DNA of 64,000 nt from Peromyscus leucopus (taxonomy: Eukaryota > Chordata > Mammalia > Rodentia > Cricetidae). Each line of letters opens with the position of its first letter. Within the stretch, counting starts at the first letter, position 1. The translations under genes and the position numbers were made by a program. Below, one piece after another: positions 1-10,900 of this stretch. The notes under the pieces were generated by a model. It was not told the origin of the DNA. It was given only the letters and a program-made list of their open reading frames with translations, and did not search any database. The stretch lies in contig NC_051065.1 in NCBI RefSeq assembly GCF_004664715.2, forward strand, positions 149,626,826 through 149,690,825, read 5' to 3'.

Positions 1-464
1 AGAAAGGGAGCAGACTGGATAGAGACCGCCGCACAGTAGGACCAGGCAGTGGAGGAGCAGGGCAGGACAGTCCCAGTTAACAGTGCGCAGACACAGTACC
101 CCGGGCGTTTACAGAGTTAGGGGGCTGGGACACCCCACTGCTGCCCTGTGAGGAGGTAAAGGATGTGTGGTCTCCAGGCAGCGTGTAGCCGAGCGGGGAC
201 TCAGATGCCACTGATGACTCAGCCCCTTCCCTAGTCCCAGGCTGGTCCCAGGCTCATCTCAGCGGTGCATCCCGGGATGCCGCAGCTCTGGGCCTTTTCC
301 CGGCAGCAGCAAGTAGTTAATCTGGGACAGACCTGCTTCTGCAGCCAGCTTCTGCTCTTCGGGCCTTCCCCGGGCTCAGGGCCCACGGCTGGTGGGAAGT
401 GGCAGGAAGCTGTGGGCCAGGACCATCGCTGAATCTTGTTTCTATCTGCTGCCTGAATGTTCAG
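1..464 (+). other. Bid: Bid intron, 3' portion
   Basis: Non-coding sequence upstream of the first Bid exon in the window. It ends in a pyrimidine-rich tract and a TTCAG acceptor at 460-464. No segment encodes the caspase-8 cleavage loop or the N-terminus of Bid, so those exons lie upstream of base 1. The open frame beginning at 392 runs from intron into exon and its first 24 codons are not Bid. No clear SINE is visible here. Confidence 0.7.
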
Positions 465-604
465 ATTCTGAAAGTCAGGAGGAAATCATCCAGAACATTG
501 CCAGGCGTCTCGCCCACGTAGGCGATGAGATGGACCACAGCATCCAGCCCACGCTCGTGAGACAGCTGGCGGCACAGTTCAGGAACGCCAGCCTCTCGGA
601 GGAA
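465..604 (+). CDS. Bid: Bid exon carrying the BH3 domain
   Basis: This internal coding exon belongs to BH3-interacting domain death agonist, the cytosolic BH3-only protein that is cleaved to tBid and activates Bax/Bak at the mitochondrial outer membrane. It starts in phase 1 (the first codon, Asp, is split across the junction) and reads [15 protein letters not shown], then the BH3 core LAHVGDEMD, then [15 protein letters not shown] and NASLSEE. By mouse numbering this covers about residues 75-121, with BH3 at 90-98 and the invariant Gly94-Asp95 present. The split Asp corresponds to mouse Asp75, the granzyme B site. The acceptor is TTCAG at 460-464 and the donor is a consensus GTAAGT at 605-610. 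The caspase-8 site lies in an upstream exon outside the window. The next exon continues in frame. Identification rests on near identity with mouse Bid recalled from memory; the main changes are His to Arg in IARRL and Met to Arg in AAQFRN. Confidence 0.97.
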
Positions 605-642
605 GTAAGTATGTGACTGCAGCCCCCCAGCTCCTCCTCTAG

Positions 643-721
643 GGCGCTGGGGAAGTGTGGGGACGCTGGGGAAGTGTGGGGACGCTGGGGAAGTCTTGGG
701 ACGCTGGGGAAGTGTGGGGAC
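643..721 (+). repeat. 20-bp minisatellite, about 4 copies
   Basis: Four near-identical tandem copies of a unit close to GGGGACGCTGGGGAAGTGTG; one copy has TCTT in place of GTGT. It begins 38 bp after the Bid splice donor at 605. The array is purine-rich on the plus strand, with GGGG runs. Confidence 0.9.
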
Positions 722-1183
722 AGTCTCCTTTGCAGAGCCAGAGTCTCTCAGGAAGTGAGTTCTGTCCTTGACTGCCACAGCATGGTAGTCAGTTGAGATG
801 TAGGATCCCTTAAGTCAGAATCCAGAACTTAGGGGGAAGCCTCCAGAAAGAAGATCAAAATGCCTGATTACAGAAGACTCGGTCTTCGCTTTGGAGAGTC
901 AGATGAAGACGCCAGGCAGGGGAGGCCTCGAAGTCGTCTTCCCAGAGTGGCAGTGTGACGTACGCCTCTGCCTGGCTTTGTGGCCACAATCAGCACATGG
1001 GAACCGACAAGACTCCTCCTGCTTAGTACTCAAGCCTGTTCCTCGGCACTGTGTCCTTCCCCAAGGAGAGAATACCAAACCCCAGGCTTTGAAATACCTG
1101 CCTCTGCAAGGGGTGGAGGAGGGGGATTCTCTTCTTTTTTGAAAAAATAACTTAAGTTGATCTTACGTGCGTTGGTGTGAAGG

Positions 1184-1678
1184 TGTCTGTTGCACAAATC
1201 CTAATTGGTCTTATAATAAAAACCCGGAGGGAGATATTGGGGGAAATGCTGAAAGATCAGAGGAAACAAGTCCCAGCCACTTCTCACCTCGCCAACTCCT
1301 CAGCCGAAAGTGAAGATCCTGTCTCCACGAATCCTCAGACTAATGCCCCTGAGTCCTCAGCCGAAAGGGCGTCGGACTCCTGTCTCCTCCTGCCTTAGAT
1401 TCCTTTCTCTGCCCAGCCATATCACTTCCTGTTTCAGCTTCTCTAATGCTGGGATTAAAGGTGTGTCAGGATTAAAGCCACTGCCTGGCTCTTTTTAAAT
1501 GGATTAATGTCGTGTGGCTTTGAACTCAGAGATCCAGATGGATTCTCTGCCTCCTGAGTGCTAGGATTAAAGGTGTGTGCCACCATTGCCTGGCCTCTGT
1601 TTTATCTAGTGGTTGGCTCTGTCCTCTGATCTTCAGACAAATTTTATTTGTTAGCGTGCAAACAAAATAATCACCACA
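1184..1678 (-). mobile_element. solo LTR-like repeat (rodent ERV), reverse orientation
   Basis: The segment begins TGTCTGTTGC and ends AATCACCACA, so on the minus strand it starts TGTGGTGATT and ends with CA. It contains internal copies of B1-like text (GCTGGGATTAAAGGTGTG at about 1449 and 1563), as does the LTR at 48556-49027, and the minus-strand start resembles that LTR's TGTGGTGGTATTGTG. I see no perfect 6-bp target duplication. The family name is not assigned. Confidence 0.55.
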
Positions 1679-2114
1679 GGGGTCAGATTCCCCTGAAATT
1701 GGAGTTGCAATAGTTATGAGCTGCCATGTGGGTGCTGGGAATTGAACTCAGGACCTGTGGAAGAGCAGCCAGTGCTCTTAACCTCTAAGCCATCTCCTCA
1801 GGTCTTGTGGTCTAGTGTCTGCCTTTCCCTCATGAAGGAGAGATAACATGTAGCCCCTAAAGCTAAGCACACCGGTAAGATGAGCCTCGGCCATCCTCCT
1901 GAACAGCCAGTCTGTAAGAATCTGACTGTCGGGAGCAACTCCGTGGTGTGCACAGGCTGCTCAGTGAACACGCACTGCTCCGTGCCCATGCCCCTCCCCA
2001 CGGCCTGGGGGCACCGAATTCTCCCCATTCCCTCTGCCCAACACTCTGAGCCATTTAGTGACCGCCCCCGTCTGAAAGGAAGGACATCAGTAAACTGTCT
2101 TCTTTCCTGTGCAG

Positions 2115-2327
2115 GACAGAAGGAACTGCCTGGCCAAAGCCCTTGACGAGGTGAAGACGGCCTTCCCTAGAGACATGGAGAATGAAAAGGCCATGCTGAT
2201 AATGACCTTGCTGTTGGCCAGAAACGTGGCCAGTCATGCGCCGTCCTTGCTCCCTGATGTCTTCCGCACGACAGTGAACTTTATTAACCAGAATTTATTC
2301 GCCTATGTGAGGAACTTGGTTAGAAAT
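2115..2327 (+). CDS. Bid: Bid exon encoding the hydrophobic core helices
   Basis: Phase-0 internal exon of 71 codons, matching mouse Bid residues 122-192. It opens [20 protein letters not shown], follows with [23 protein letters not shown], and closes with [19 protein letters not shown]. In the known Bid structure this includes central helices 6 and 7, which resemble pore-forming helices and let tBid associate with membrane. The acceptor is TGTGCAG (ending 2114) and the donor GTAAGG (2328-2333). An open frame runs past the donor into intron, giving a false C-terminus; the true last exon is at 3869. Substitutions relative to mouse as I recall it include KK to RN in LLLARNVAS and Arg to Pro in SLLPDVF. 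No frame disruption is seen. Confidence 0.97.
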
Positions 2328-2441
2328 GTAAGGACCAGTGACACCGGCCCCTGGCTTCTCGGGGAGTCCCGTGGTCCCTGCCTGCTTGCCTACCCTATTC
2401 TCTGGACTGTTCTGAACCCAGCAGAGCCTTCTGCTGAAGCC

Positions 2442-2515
2442 CCCCCCTCCCCCTTCCCCCTCCCTCTCCCCCTCCTCCTCCCTCCCCCTTCCCCCCTCCC
2501 CCTCCCCCTTCTGAC
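2442..2515 (+). repeat. C/T-rich polypyrimidine tract
   Basis: About 70 bases of almost pure C and T (CCCCCCTCCCCCTTCCCC-type). The purine partner is on the minus strand. It lies 115 bp downstream of a Bid splice donor. Confidence 0.85.
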
Positions 2516-2650
2516 TGACCGAAGACTGACTATGTTCAGCTAAGAGGCAAAGGCGTTGGGATCCAAGCAGGGTGGGGGACATGGAGTGGCAGGGATGACG
2601 GCAAGGGCTCAGCTCTCTTGAGCTACTCTGTACTGTCACAGACCTAAGCA

Positions 2651-2653
<3 letters not shown>

Positions 2654-2703
<50 letters not shown>

Positions 2704-2727
2704 TGTGTGTGTGTGTGCATGAGTGTG
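2654..2727 (+). repeat. (GT)n microsatellite
   Basis: Run of alternating GT, broken once by GGTGTG at about 2696-2701 and once by CATGAG near its end. Confidence 0.95.
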
Positions 2728-3868
2728 AGCGTGTATGGGGGTGCCCGTGGAAGCCAGAGGTCATTATCGGGTGTCTTCTTTTATCTTGTTTCTGTCTTTT
2801 TGAGTTGGGGTCTCAGTGAAGCTGAGGCTTGTCATTTAGGCTAAGCTAGCTGGCCAGCGAGCCCTGGGCTCCCACCCCCGCTCCCCCACCCCGCCACCCC
2901 CTCCCTTCCCGGCCCTGGGTTACAGACGAACGCCTCCACTTGTTTTTGGTTTATATGCATTGGTGCCCTGTGCCACGTGTGTGCCTGACGCCTGCAGAGG
3001 CCAGAAGAGGGTGTTGGATCCTCTGGGACTGGAGTTAGAGCCACGTGGGTGCTGGGAATCAAGCTGGGGTCCTCTGCAAGTGCAGCCCGAGCTCTTAAGC
3101 ACCGATCCCTCCCTCCAGCCTCCGGGTCTGGTGTTCACAGGGGTGCTGGCAATCCAGACTCAGCTCACTCAGTCAGAAGACAGCTGTGAGCACGGCTCTC
3201 TCCTCCACTGTGTGGATCCCAGGAATTGAACTCAGGTCATCGGGCTTGGCAGTGTACCCCTTCACCCACTGAGCCATCCCATCCCACCGGCCCATAATGT
3301 AAATTCTTTAAAAGTGTGCTTCCCGAGGATGATGGAGAGAAACTAATAGGGATAATAAATGAACGTGAGGAAGGCCATCTAAGCTCTCCAGTGACCTGAG
3401 GACATGCCATTGCCAGGGCAGCCATGAGTTCTGATTTTGGTGGTGCTGGGATAATTCCAGGGCCTTGCGCATGCTCAGGAAGAGTGCTTACACCAAGCTA
3501 AGCCCAAGTGGAAGCTAGATGGGATAGATCTAACCTGTAATAATATTTGTGAATGTTTAGTTTTAGAACATGTCAGAAACACTACCCAGGATTCCCTTTT
3601 GGGGGAGGAGGTTGTTTGTTTATTGGGGGAAGGCAGAGTCCACACTCTAATCCAAGATGGCATGGAATGCAAGACAGTCTCCCTGCCTCAGCTTCCTGAG
3701 TGCGGGCCTACAGGCATGCACCACCACACGTGGGTCTGCGGTGCCGGGGATTAAGCCCGGGTCTCTGCGTGTCAGGCAGGCAGTTTGCTGAGCCACGGCC
3801 AGAGCCCGGCGCTTGTGTTCTAGAGCCCTGAATCCTAGAATGAACTGACTCTGCTGCTCTTGTCTTAG

Positions 3869-3880
3869 GGGATGGACTGA
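3869..3880 (+). CDS. Bid: Bid terminal coding exon (three codons plus stop)
   Basis: After the acceptor CTTGTCTTAG (ending 3868) the exon reads GGG ATG GAC TGA, giving Gly-Met-Asp-stop. The previous exon ends in phase 0 after ...LVRN, so the protein ends LVRN-GMD. Mouse Bid, as I recall it, ends LVRNEMD, so position 193 changes from Glu to Gly by a single GAG to GGG base change. This exon is far too short for ORF finders and was located by splice phase and homology. The segment in this window encodes about 120 residues of a roughly 195-residue protein. Confidence 0.92.
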   Translation, partial: GMD

Positions 3881-5137
3881 AGGACGCCTGCAGAAGCGTG
3901 ACTGGCTGGAACCCAATACGGCAAGAACGGTGAAGCTGCTTCCGAAGGAACCGTAGCCATGTAAACATGTCGGTGTGGGGACAGGTCTCTATTGTCAGGA
4001 CAGTGTTTTGAGCTGGTGACTCACTTAAGATTTCTACATCGAGGTAGTCTAATGAAGATGCCAGCTTGCTCGTATCTGAAGGGCTTACGCCAGCTCCTGC
4101 ATCCACACCATATACCTTTATTTTATCAGCTGTATGGGTTCCTACTTGGAAATTAAATTTAAAAGCAGGTTGTAAGGCAGAAAAACTTATTTGTAATGTG
4201 AAGTTACTGTTCATGAGAGGCCAGCTCTGGGACGTTGTTTTGCCCATGCGGGCGGGCTTCTGTTTCAGAACAGTGTTAGGAGGGGTGCCCTGGCCCAGGA
4301 GGGAGAATTCCACCCAGTGTGGGGACATCTCTGCTCAGAAGGCCACAGTCTTCCTTTGTAAAAGGCAGCGAGGTCTGAGACTTCGATTCTGTTCTCTAAT
4401 CATGGGAAGTGCTAAGCAGCCCTCCCCGCACGACCCATACCCAAGGGCTCAGCGTTTCAGGGACTGTTTCCTAAAGCTTCCAACCCAGGGGGAACCAACT
4501 GAGTTGTGCCCACACCCCATCCGTGTGAGGTCAGCTGTCACATCAGGTTCTCGCCAGGGAACACATCGCACAAGGAGCAACTCAAGTACCAGAGTCAACC
4601 GGATGAGTAGGGGAGAGGTCTGACAGCCTGTCATCAAACATAGCACTGTCACCATGTGCACGCAGGGCAGCGGGCCACCGTCTCAGTCGGTTCACAGAGC
4701 CGGTGTCGGTCACGGCCGATAGATTCTCTTGGTTGTAAAGCAAAATTGCCATCCTCTCCCCCGGGCCAGCCTTCTAGAAAGATTCCATCCAGTATCAAAG
4801 CCAAATGTTCCTCTTCGCTTTGTATTTCAGAGACAAGGTCTGACTGTGCATCCATCCTCAAAGGCAGGGTGGCTCTGCTAACTTTCCTAACGCTGGGATT
4901 GCAGGCGTGGGCCTCCACTCCCCACTAAGTGTTCCAGTCTTGAATTCATCCCCGCCATGAGGGCTTGGTGGATCATGGAAATGGGTGGATTTTTCTTTAG
5001 TAACACGATCCTTGTGTGGGTATAAGTGACAGATGATTTTAATTCAGGGACTATTTTTCATTCTGTTCTAAAAATATGTGAATTGATTTAAGTGATAGAA
5101 ACTTGTTTCTTTAAAATAAAAGGCTTTCTTCTCTAAA
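3881..5137 (+). other. Bid: Bid 3' untranslated region
   Basis: Downstream of the stop there is about 1.25 kb without introns or coding potential, ending at a canonical AATAAA at 5115-5120. The cleavage point (about 5135) is an estimate. A degenerate reversed B1 (about 4826-4925, GCTGGGATTGCAGGCGTGGG) lies inside it. Open frames across 4066-4623 and 3708-4328 look like chance frames in UTR. Confidence 0.75.
5115..5120 (+). terminator. Bid: Bid polyadenylation signal
   Basis: Canonical AATAAA hexamer within TTAAAATAAAAGGC, followed by T-rich sequence (TTTCTTCTC). It is the first canonical hexamer after the Bid stop codon. Confidence 0.7.
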
Positions 5138-5426
5138 AGATGAGTGCACAGCGACATCTCCTAGATGATCTAGTACATCAGAAGGTCCAGCACAAACGCA
5201 AGTGTTTGAGGTCACAGTTCCTAAGCCTGGCTCTATTCCAGCGACTTGACTAGCTCTGCTCACTGGGAACTGAGATGTGGCTTTGAATGCCAGGATCGTG
5301 CTTTCAGAACTGAGGCAAACCAAGAATGCATATACTTAGACTTACAAAACAAAACTGTCTGAAGTAACCCCCAATGGCAAGAGGATTGAACAAAAAGATG
5401 AGTCACCGGTTATCATAAAATTCCAT

Positions 5427-5432
5427 TTTATT
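5427..5432 (-). terminator. Bcl2l13: candidate distal poly(A) signal of Bcl2l13
   Basis: TTTATT on the plus strand gives AATAAA on the minus strand. If used, the Bcl2l13 3' UTR would be about 5.7 kb and would end within about 300 bp of the Bid poly(A) signal. Use of this site is inferred only from position; cDNA 3' ends are needed. Confidence 0.3.
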
Positions 5433-5667
5433 GTCACCTCCAGGGTGTGTCCCCCCAAGACATTGCTTCTGACTGAAAGCACGGTTTGTAGACTTGAATT
5501 TTGTCACTTTCCCAGAAATAAAGAATAGATTGGGCACAAAGTAGACAACAGGAAGGGAAAGGAGCCAGAACAATTCACAGTAATGAGTTGAGCAAGTCGG
5601 ACAGTAGCAGTCAGAGCTGACTGGAAACGCTGCTGCCTGAGTCACGTGCTTATGCTACTTTCCATTT

Positions 5668-5815
5668 TTTTTTCCCCTTCGAGACACGGTTCTTCTGTAT
5701 AACAGCCTTGACTGTCCTGGAACTCTGTAGCCCAGGCTGGCCTCGAACTCAGAGAGAAGTGCCTACCTCTGCCTCCCCAAGTGTTGGGATTAAAGGCGTG
5801 CGCGACCACACCCAA
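5668..5815 (-). mobile_element. B1 SINE
   Basis: Reversed B1: T-run, then GAGACACGGTTCTTCTG, CCCAGGCTGGCCTCGAACTC and GTTGGGATTAAAGGCGTGCG. Confidence 0.9.
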
Positions 5816-7636
5816 TACTAATTTTATTTTTTTAAAGATAGGATCTCATGTATTAAAGGCTGGCCTTTAGCTCTTAGCCAAGTACGGCCTGCCTTCCTGC
5901 ACCTGAGTGCTGGAATTACAGGTGTGCATACCATGCCCAGTTTATGTGGTGCTGGGATCAAAGCCAGGCCTTCGTGCAGTCTGGGCAAACATTAACATCT
6001 GTGTCTGCCTGACTCTGCTGTGTTAATAATTGCCATTCCAGGACTTCAGGGGGAGGGGAGGCCACAAGATACTAGACCCAGGAACAAACAGCTGAATCAA
6101 GGAGTTAGGAGAGAGAGGCACTTTTAATCTGAAGGAAGAAGGAGATTACAAGAGCAGGGACAATACAGGTCCAGAAAAATGTTTTCTTTCCCTCTGTGCT
6201 GGCCAACAAATGGCCGTGTCCACAGGGACCAGACAGACCTTTTCAGACCTCACCTTGGTGAAGGCCTCCACAAACCAACCTGTCATCTCAAAATGACAAA
6301 ATGTGGCGCTGGCATGATAGCTCCACGGGTAACGGTGCCTGCCTTCCACCAAATGCCAGGACACATGGTAGAAGGAGACAACCAACTGACTTCACAAGTG
6401 TCCTCTGCCTCCCACATGCACACGGCGGCATGCATCCACACACATACATGGATAAATTCATCGCTTTTCCTGTCAGTGTTTGCTGAAGGAGTATGTATGG
6501 CCAGTAACTAGGTTCTTCTGTGATACAAAGAACAGCTGCAGAAGCAGTGTCTAAGATACCCTCTGAGAGGAGAACGCAGAAGAACCCCCTGAGCTGGGCG
6601 CTCCGACTTGGGCCGAGCGAGGCCTTGCAAGCGTCCCTGAGACAGTTCTGACCTGAGCGACGCTGAAGCGGCGGGGGCTGGGGCCTTGCAAAAACAAGAG
6701 GTGGGGAGGCCCTACCTGGCAACCTGGGACGTGGCGAGCCAAGGTGGGACGGGCTGTGTGAAAAAGACAACGTGTTCATCTTTCCACAACAGCTCCCACC
6801 TCTCCACGGAACTATTTAAAGGTTCCATGGCTGTACGACCACAAGAGTCAATTCTGTGGCAGGATTTCCTGGGAAGCACTTGTCAGATGAACAAGATGGA
6901 AGACTACCTGGTCATTCCTGAGTCTGAGTGTCAAGAATCCCAAACCCCTCTAGGTGTCCCATACCCTCCACATGCCTGCCATCAGACCCTGAACTGATGG
7001 CCACCACAGGGAAGAGGACCAGAGATCACGAACTACCGAAGGGGGGGAGCTGTAAGTGCTGCCTTCCCCTCCCAGTGCATCCGTGGTGAGGATAGCTGCG
7101 TCAGGGGCCTGACCGTGTTGAAATGCTACTCAACAATCCAGAACTGCCACAGGCTAGCCCTGAGGCACCTCACCCAGCGGCCAGAGGGACGACAGTGAAA
7201 TCCGGAGTTACTGAGTCTACACTCCTTGGTTTTCTGTACTCACTGAATTCAGTGCTTAGACTAGCCTCTGGTACATCTGAAGAAACAGGAAGTGGAGCAT
7301 AGGCTACCCCAGTCTGTGCTGTAAACTGCACAGCTCTCTATGGGGACTGCCAAGACTGGTAAGGTCACTAGGAAAGCCTCTGATAAGCTAGGCCACTAGA
7401 TAAACCAGGAGTTCTGGGCAAGTTCCCACTCAGTAACGTGGGACGTCTGGCCACGAGGCGCGGCTCCCAGGACCTGAAGGAGCCATAGGTATGAAAGCCC
7501 TCTGGCCTCTGGCAAGTAGTAAGTGCTCAATATCAACAAAGGGGGCAGTGACCACACAGAGCTCACGTAGAAGGTATACCAACGTGGCACGCCACAGCCC
7601 TCACAAATGAAGTTCTCAGTGCTGTACTGTTGCTAA

Positions 7637-7638
<2 letters not shown>

Positions 7639-7674
<36 letters not shown>
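7639..7674 (+). repeat. (GT)n microsatellite
   Basis: Uninterrupted GT run of about 18 repeats. Confidence 0.95.
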
Positions 7675-7675
<1 letters not shown>

Positions 7676-8031
7676 ACAGAGGCCAAGGCTGATCATACTA
7701 GTGAGCAGAGAGCTCATGTAGAATTCACGAAGACCTAAAATAAGAAAAAAAAAAAAAACTTTTTTTTAAAAGCTAGAAATCCTATAAAGTAGCTCTCTCT
7801 TAAAAGGTCAGATGTCCACACCTCACCTTGAGAGCAAAAGGCGGAGCAGGCGCTGTGTTCTCTCCGGGGTGGTGGGGGGGGGGGTGCGGCTTAGCACAAT
7901 GGCAGCTGTGGGCAAAGGCCCAGGCTCTGAGAACCCACTCTCCCTGGACAAATGATATGTGAAGAGACTGGAACACAGACAAGAGGGGCCGGGTGCTCTG
8001 GGTGAGGTGAGCGTGAACCAGGCCAATTGGG

Positions 8032-8233
8032 CAGTGGTTCTCAGCCTTCCTAATGCTGCGACCCTGTAACACAGTTAGTTCCTCAGGTTTGTGGTGTGGT
8101 GATCCCCAACCACATAACTTCATAACTGTAATTTTACTGCTGCTATGAATCGTAATGCAAATACCTAATATGCAGGATATCTGATTTATGCCCTGCCCCC
8201 AACGGGTCCTGACCCACAGGTTGAGAACCACTG
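8032..8233 (+). mobile_element. hAT-Charlie-type MITE (URR1-like)
   Basis: The element is bounded by inverted ends CAGTGGTTCTCAGCCT and AGGTTGAGAACCACTG, with internal text (CATAACTGTAATTTTACTGC, GTCCTGACCCACAGG) typical of the rodent URR1 non-autonomous DNA transposon. No open frame. An 8-bp target duplication is not evident. Confidence 0.8.
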
Positions 8234-9500
8234 GTCTAGACCCTCTTCTAGAAGGCAGTGATCATGCAAGCCCCTCCTGCTAAGGCACTCTGGACTCGGA
8301 TTTGTCAGCTCAGTATAGAAGACTAAGTTGGTATTCTTTAGTTCTGGTGGTTTTGTCAGGAAAACCGTACTGGCTTTTGGCTAAGTGAGCATCCGTCAAT
8401 TCACTGAGGGGGGCAGTTAAGAATTCTACCAAGGGTCAAGTGTAGGAGGGACAGAGCACTTGCCTAGTGTGGTAAAGCACTTGACTAGTGTGCAGCACAC
8501 ACAGGTGACAACCACTAACTAGTACAGCCGCCTTTCCTCTGGTTCACAAAGAACAGGGGAGGCTGTGGCGCCTCCATCTGATGCTGTGTGTTCCCTAATC
8601 AAGTTGAATGCGTTCTGAATCTTTAGTCCGGGGGCACAAACGGCCTACTATCAGCCCCCAGAAGAACAAGGACTTGAGAACTAATTTTCATGTAACAGCA
8701 AGACCAGGTGTGGTGACACATACTTGTAATCTCAGTCCTGAGGCTGAGCACAAACTCGAGACCAGCCTAGGCTACATAGGGAGATGCCTGCTTATTTGTA
8801 TCTGTTTAAAGTGCAGAAACAGAAGCACCCTTGGGGTGGCTACTCCGTCTCACTGCCAAGCAGTGGGCAATGCAATACCACACACTCACCTCCCAGGAAT
8901 AAGATCCCATGTGCAGAGAACTAAGGGGAGGTTGGTTATCTACTTACCATCACCCAGAAAAACATGCTTGGGCAGATTAGGTTAGTGTTCATGGGTAGTA
9001 AAATAAAGCAACAAGCAGTTATAGCTGAGGATCCCATCTTTCCTGTTCCTGCCTTGGTGGAGAACCCTAATACAAACATCCTCTAACAGACTTCTTAGCC
9101 ACTCCCATCTGAACATGACTATTAGCCCTTAAAGAATCCAGAGTTCCAAAGGGTTACCACTGGAAGAAAAATCTTAAAAACAACAACAACAACAAAAACC
9201 AAGGTGACCGCCAGTCTCTGTGACCCGTGAGACAGAATATAGAGGCCCATCAGCTGTGAGAACTGAGGAACCCACTCCCATCACCTCCAGCTACACTAGA
9301 GCCCTTACATCCGTCACTCCCTCCGTGGGACACAAACTCATCACAGGGCAACACTTCGACAGAACACAAACATGCTCAGGGCTCTTCTTGATCAACTCTT
9401 TGAAGTACTTTTTTAGGGATAATTTCTTTAAAAAACAATTTTAAGAAATCAGGCACATTTAAAACACCAGCTCTCGGTGATCAGAGTAGTTAAAAGTATT

Positions 9501-9506
9501 TTTATT
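9501..9506 (-). terminator. Bcl2l13: candidate proximal poly(A) signal of Bcl2l13
   Basis: TTTATT on the plus strand, AATAAA on the minus strand, about 1.6 kb after the Bcl2l13 stop codon, in AT-rich context. It is an alternative to the hexamer at 5427-5432. Confidence 0.3.
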
Positions 9507-10254
9507 ATAAATTTCAGGATCTGAGAAGTAATGTTCCGTGACTAAGTTAAATCTGAGAAGACTTCTTACCAAGCACATATGCCTTGCAGGTGGCACTTGG
9601 CCCGAAGATATGGGGGGGGCGGGGGCGGGCCCAGCCCTCCCTGAGGGTGGGGTCAGCCGAATGATGGGAGATCTCACTGAGTCCCACTAGCCAAGGAGTG
9701 AGTGCATGGGGTCCTCCTGGTCTGTCACCCTGGCATCGGGTTGACAAGCGTTCAGTCCAAGGAGTCTCCTTGGACTCTGAAGACCAACAAACCAACTCCT
9801 GAGCAGCAGTCTCAGTCTAAACTTCAAGTTTCTGTCCCACTTTCATTAAGTGATACCTAATATTACATGATAAGGTTTTATCATTTCTTTCAATGATTTA
9901 CACTGAATAAGGGTTATGATCCAACTTGTTCTGTAAGTCAAAGGCTGACCTGCTTCCTACATGGTAGGGGACCCACAGAGAAGCTGATGATGTCCCATCG
10001 ACCAAGGTCAGGTACTGGGAAACACACTAACCCAGGGTTCTAGATGAAGTACATGTCATCAGAGGTCTCACTGCTAAGTCATGGGCACCTGGGGTAAGCT
10101 AGCTACACCAGGAAGAGGTCAAACAGACCTTGACGGGTTGTGTAGACCACCTTCCTGCCTCTAAGAACAATGACTGCAGCCTGAAACCTGTACTGGCAAT
10201 CAGACTGGAGGACCCTAAGTCCCCACGGCTTTAACATATTTATCTCTTCTTGGG

Positions 10255-10392
10255 ACAGACAAGGTTTCACCATGCAGTCCTGGCTGGTCTCAAACTCAGT
10301 ATGTACACTAGGCTAGCTTTGAACTCGTGATACTCTCTTTGCCTCTACTTCCTAAATGCTGGGATTACAGACAGTGCCACCAAACCTGGCCT
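10255..10392 (-). mobile_element. B1 SINE, diverged
   Basis: Reversed and degenerate: GACAAGGTTTCACCATGCAG, TGGTCTCAAACTCAG, ATGCTGGGATTACAGACAGT. Confidence 0.75.
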
Positions 10393-10711
10393 GGGTATTT
10401 ATCTTTTAAAAGGTTCCTAAAGGCAGCATCTTTAAAAGATGGAGCCATGGAGAGCTTCCGGGGGGTTGGGTGTGAAAGGGGTACAGGGTGAGACACACTG
10501 TGCTGAAGTACCTGAGAGGTGGTGCAATGTGGGAGAGCACCTCACGCTACAGAATGGGGAACCAGAATAAAAACAGCTGCAGACACAGCAAGTTCACCTG
10601 TTCTGAGAAACTGCAACAGGATGAACAGCTGGCTGGCCCCAGCTGCGGCTTCCTCCCCCAGATTCTCGCCCCGCCCCCCAAATTCTCTTAATTGAACCCT
10701 ATCCCTTAAAG

Positions 10712-10900
10712 CAATGGCCCTCAACAGGGGGTAACTTTGTCCACGGGGGACATTTGGCAATGTAGGAGACATTTTTGGCTGCCCTCACTGGGAGTGGGGT
10801 GCCACTGGCATCTAGTGGGTACAAAGAAGCCAGGGCTGTTGCCGATCGTTACATAACGCACAAGGCAGCCTCCTACAGAGAATTACTGAAAGGTCAAGGG
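10712..10900 (+). mobile_element. MER5A-like ancient hAT-Charlie MITE
   Basis: Matches the known pan-mammalian consensus in order: CTCAACAGGGGGTAACTTTG, GGGGACATTTGGCAATGT, GGAGACATTTTTGGCTG, GCCACTGGCATCTAGTGGGT, and a GAATTACTGAAAGGTCAAGG tail. Pre-dates rodents, so it should be present at the orthologous place downstream of human BCL2L13 if it has been retained. Confidence 0.8.

Larger units (their letters stand above)
605..2114 (+). other. Bid: Bid intron between the BH3 exon and the helix 4-7 exon
   Basis: This intron of 1510 bp runs from GTAAGT to TGTGCAG. It holds a 20-bp minisatellite (643-721), a reversed LTR-like repeat (1184-1678) and a reversed B2-family SINE (about 1690-1803) recognisable by AACTCAGGACCT and AAGCCATCTCC. 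The stretch 780-1180 and the stretch 1810-2100 look like single-copy intron without coding signal. Confidence 0.85.
2328..3868 (+). other. Bid: Bid last intron
   Basis: Intron of 1541 bp, GTAAGG to TGTCTTAG. Contents: a C/T-rich tract (2442-2515), a GT microsatellite (2654-2727), a reversed B2-family SINE (about 2950-3120), a second reversed tRNA-type SINE (about 3175-3295), an ID-like fragment (3435-3505) and a reversed B4-like unit, B1 then ID text (about 3640-3810). Confidence 0.8.

Noticed and set aside
461..778. 105-codon minus-strand frame overlapping the Bid exon
   Set aside because: Shadow of the Bid exon and of the 20-bp minisatellite; its repeats of TLPQRP are the minisatellite in translation.
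2295..2720. 141-codon minus-strand frame rich in His-Thr and Glu-Gly
   Set aside because: It translates the GT microsatellite and the C/T tract, not a gene.
4066..4623. 185-codon plus-strand frame
   Set aside because: Lies in the Bid 3' UTR, has no recognisable domain and an opposing 206-codon frame nearby; treated as chance.
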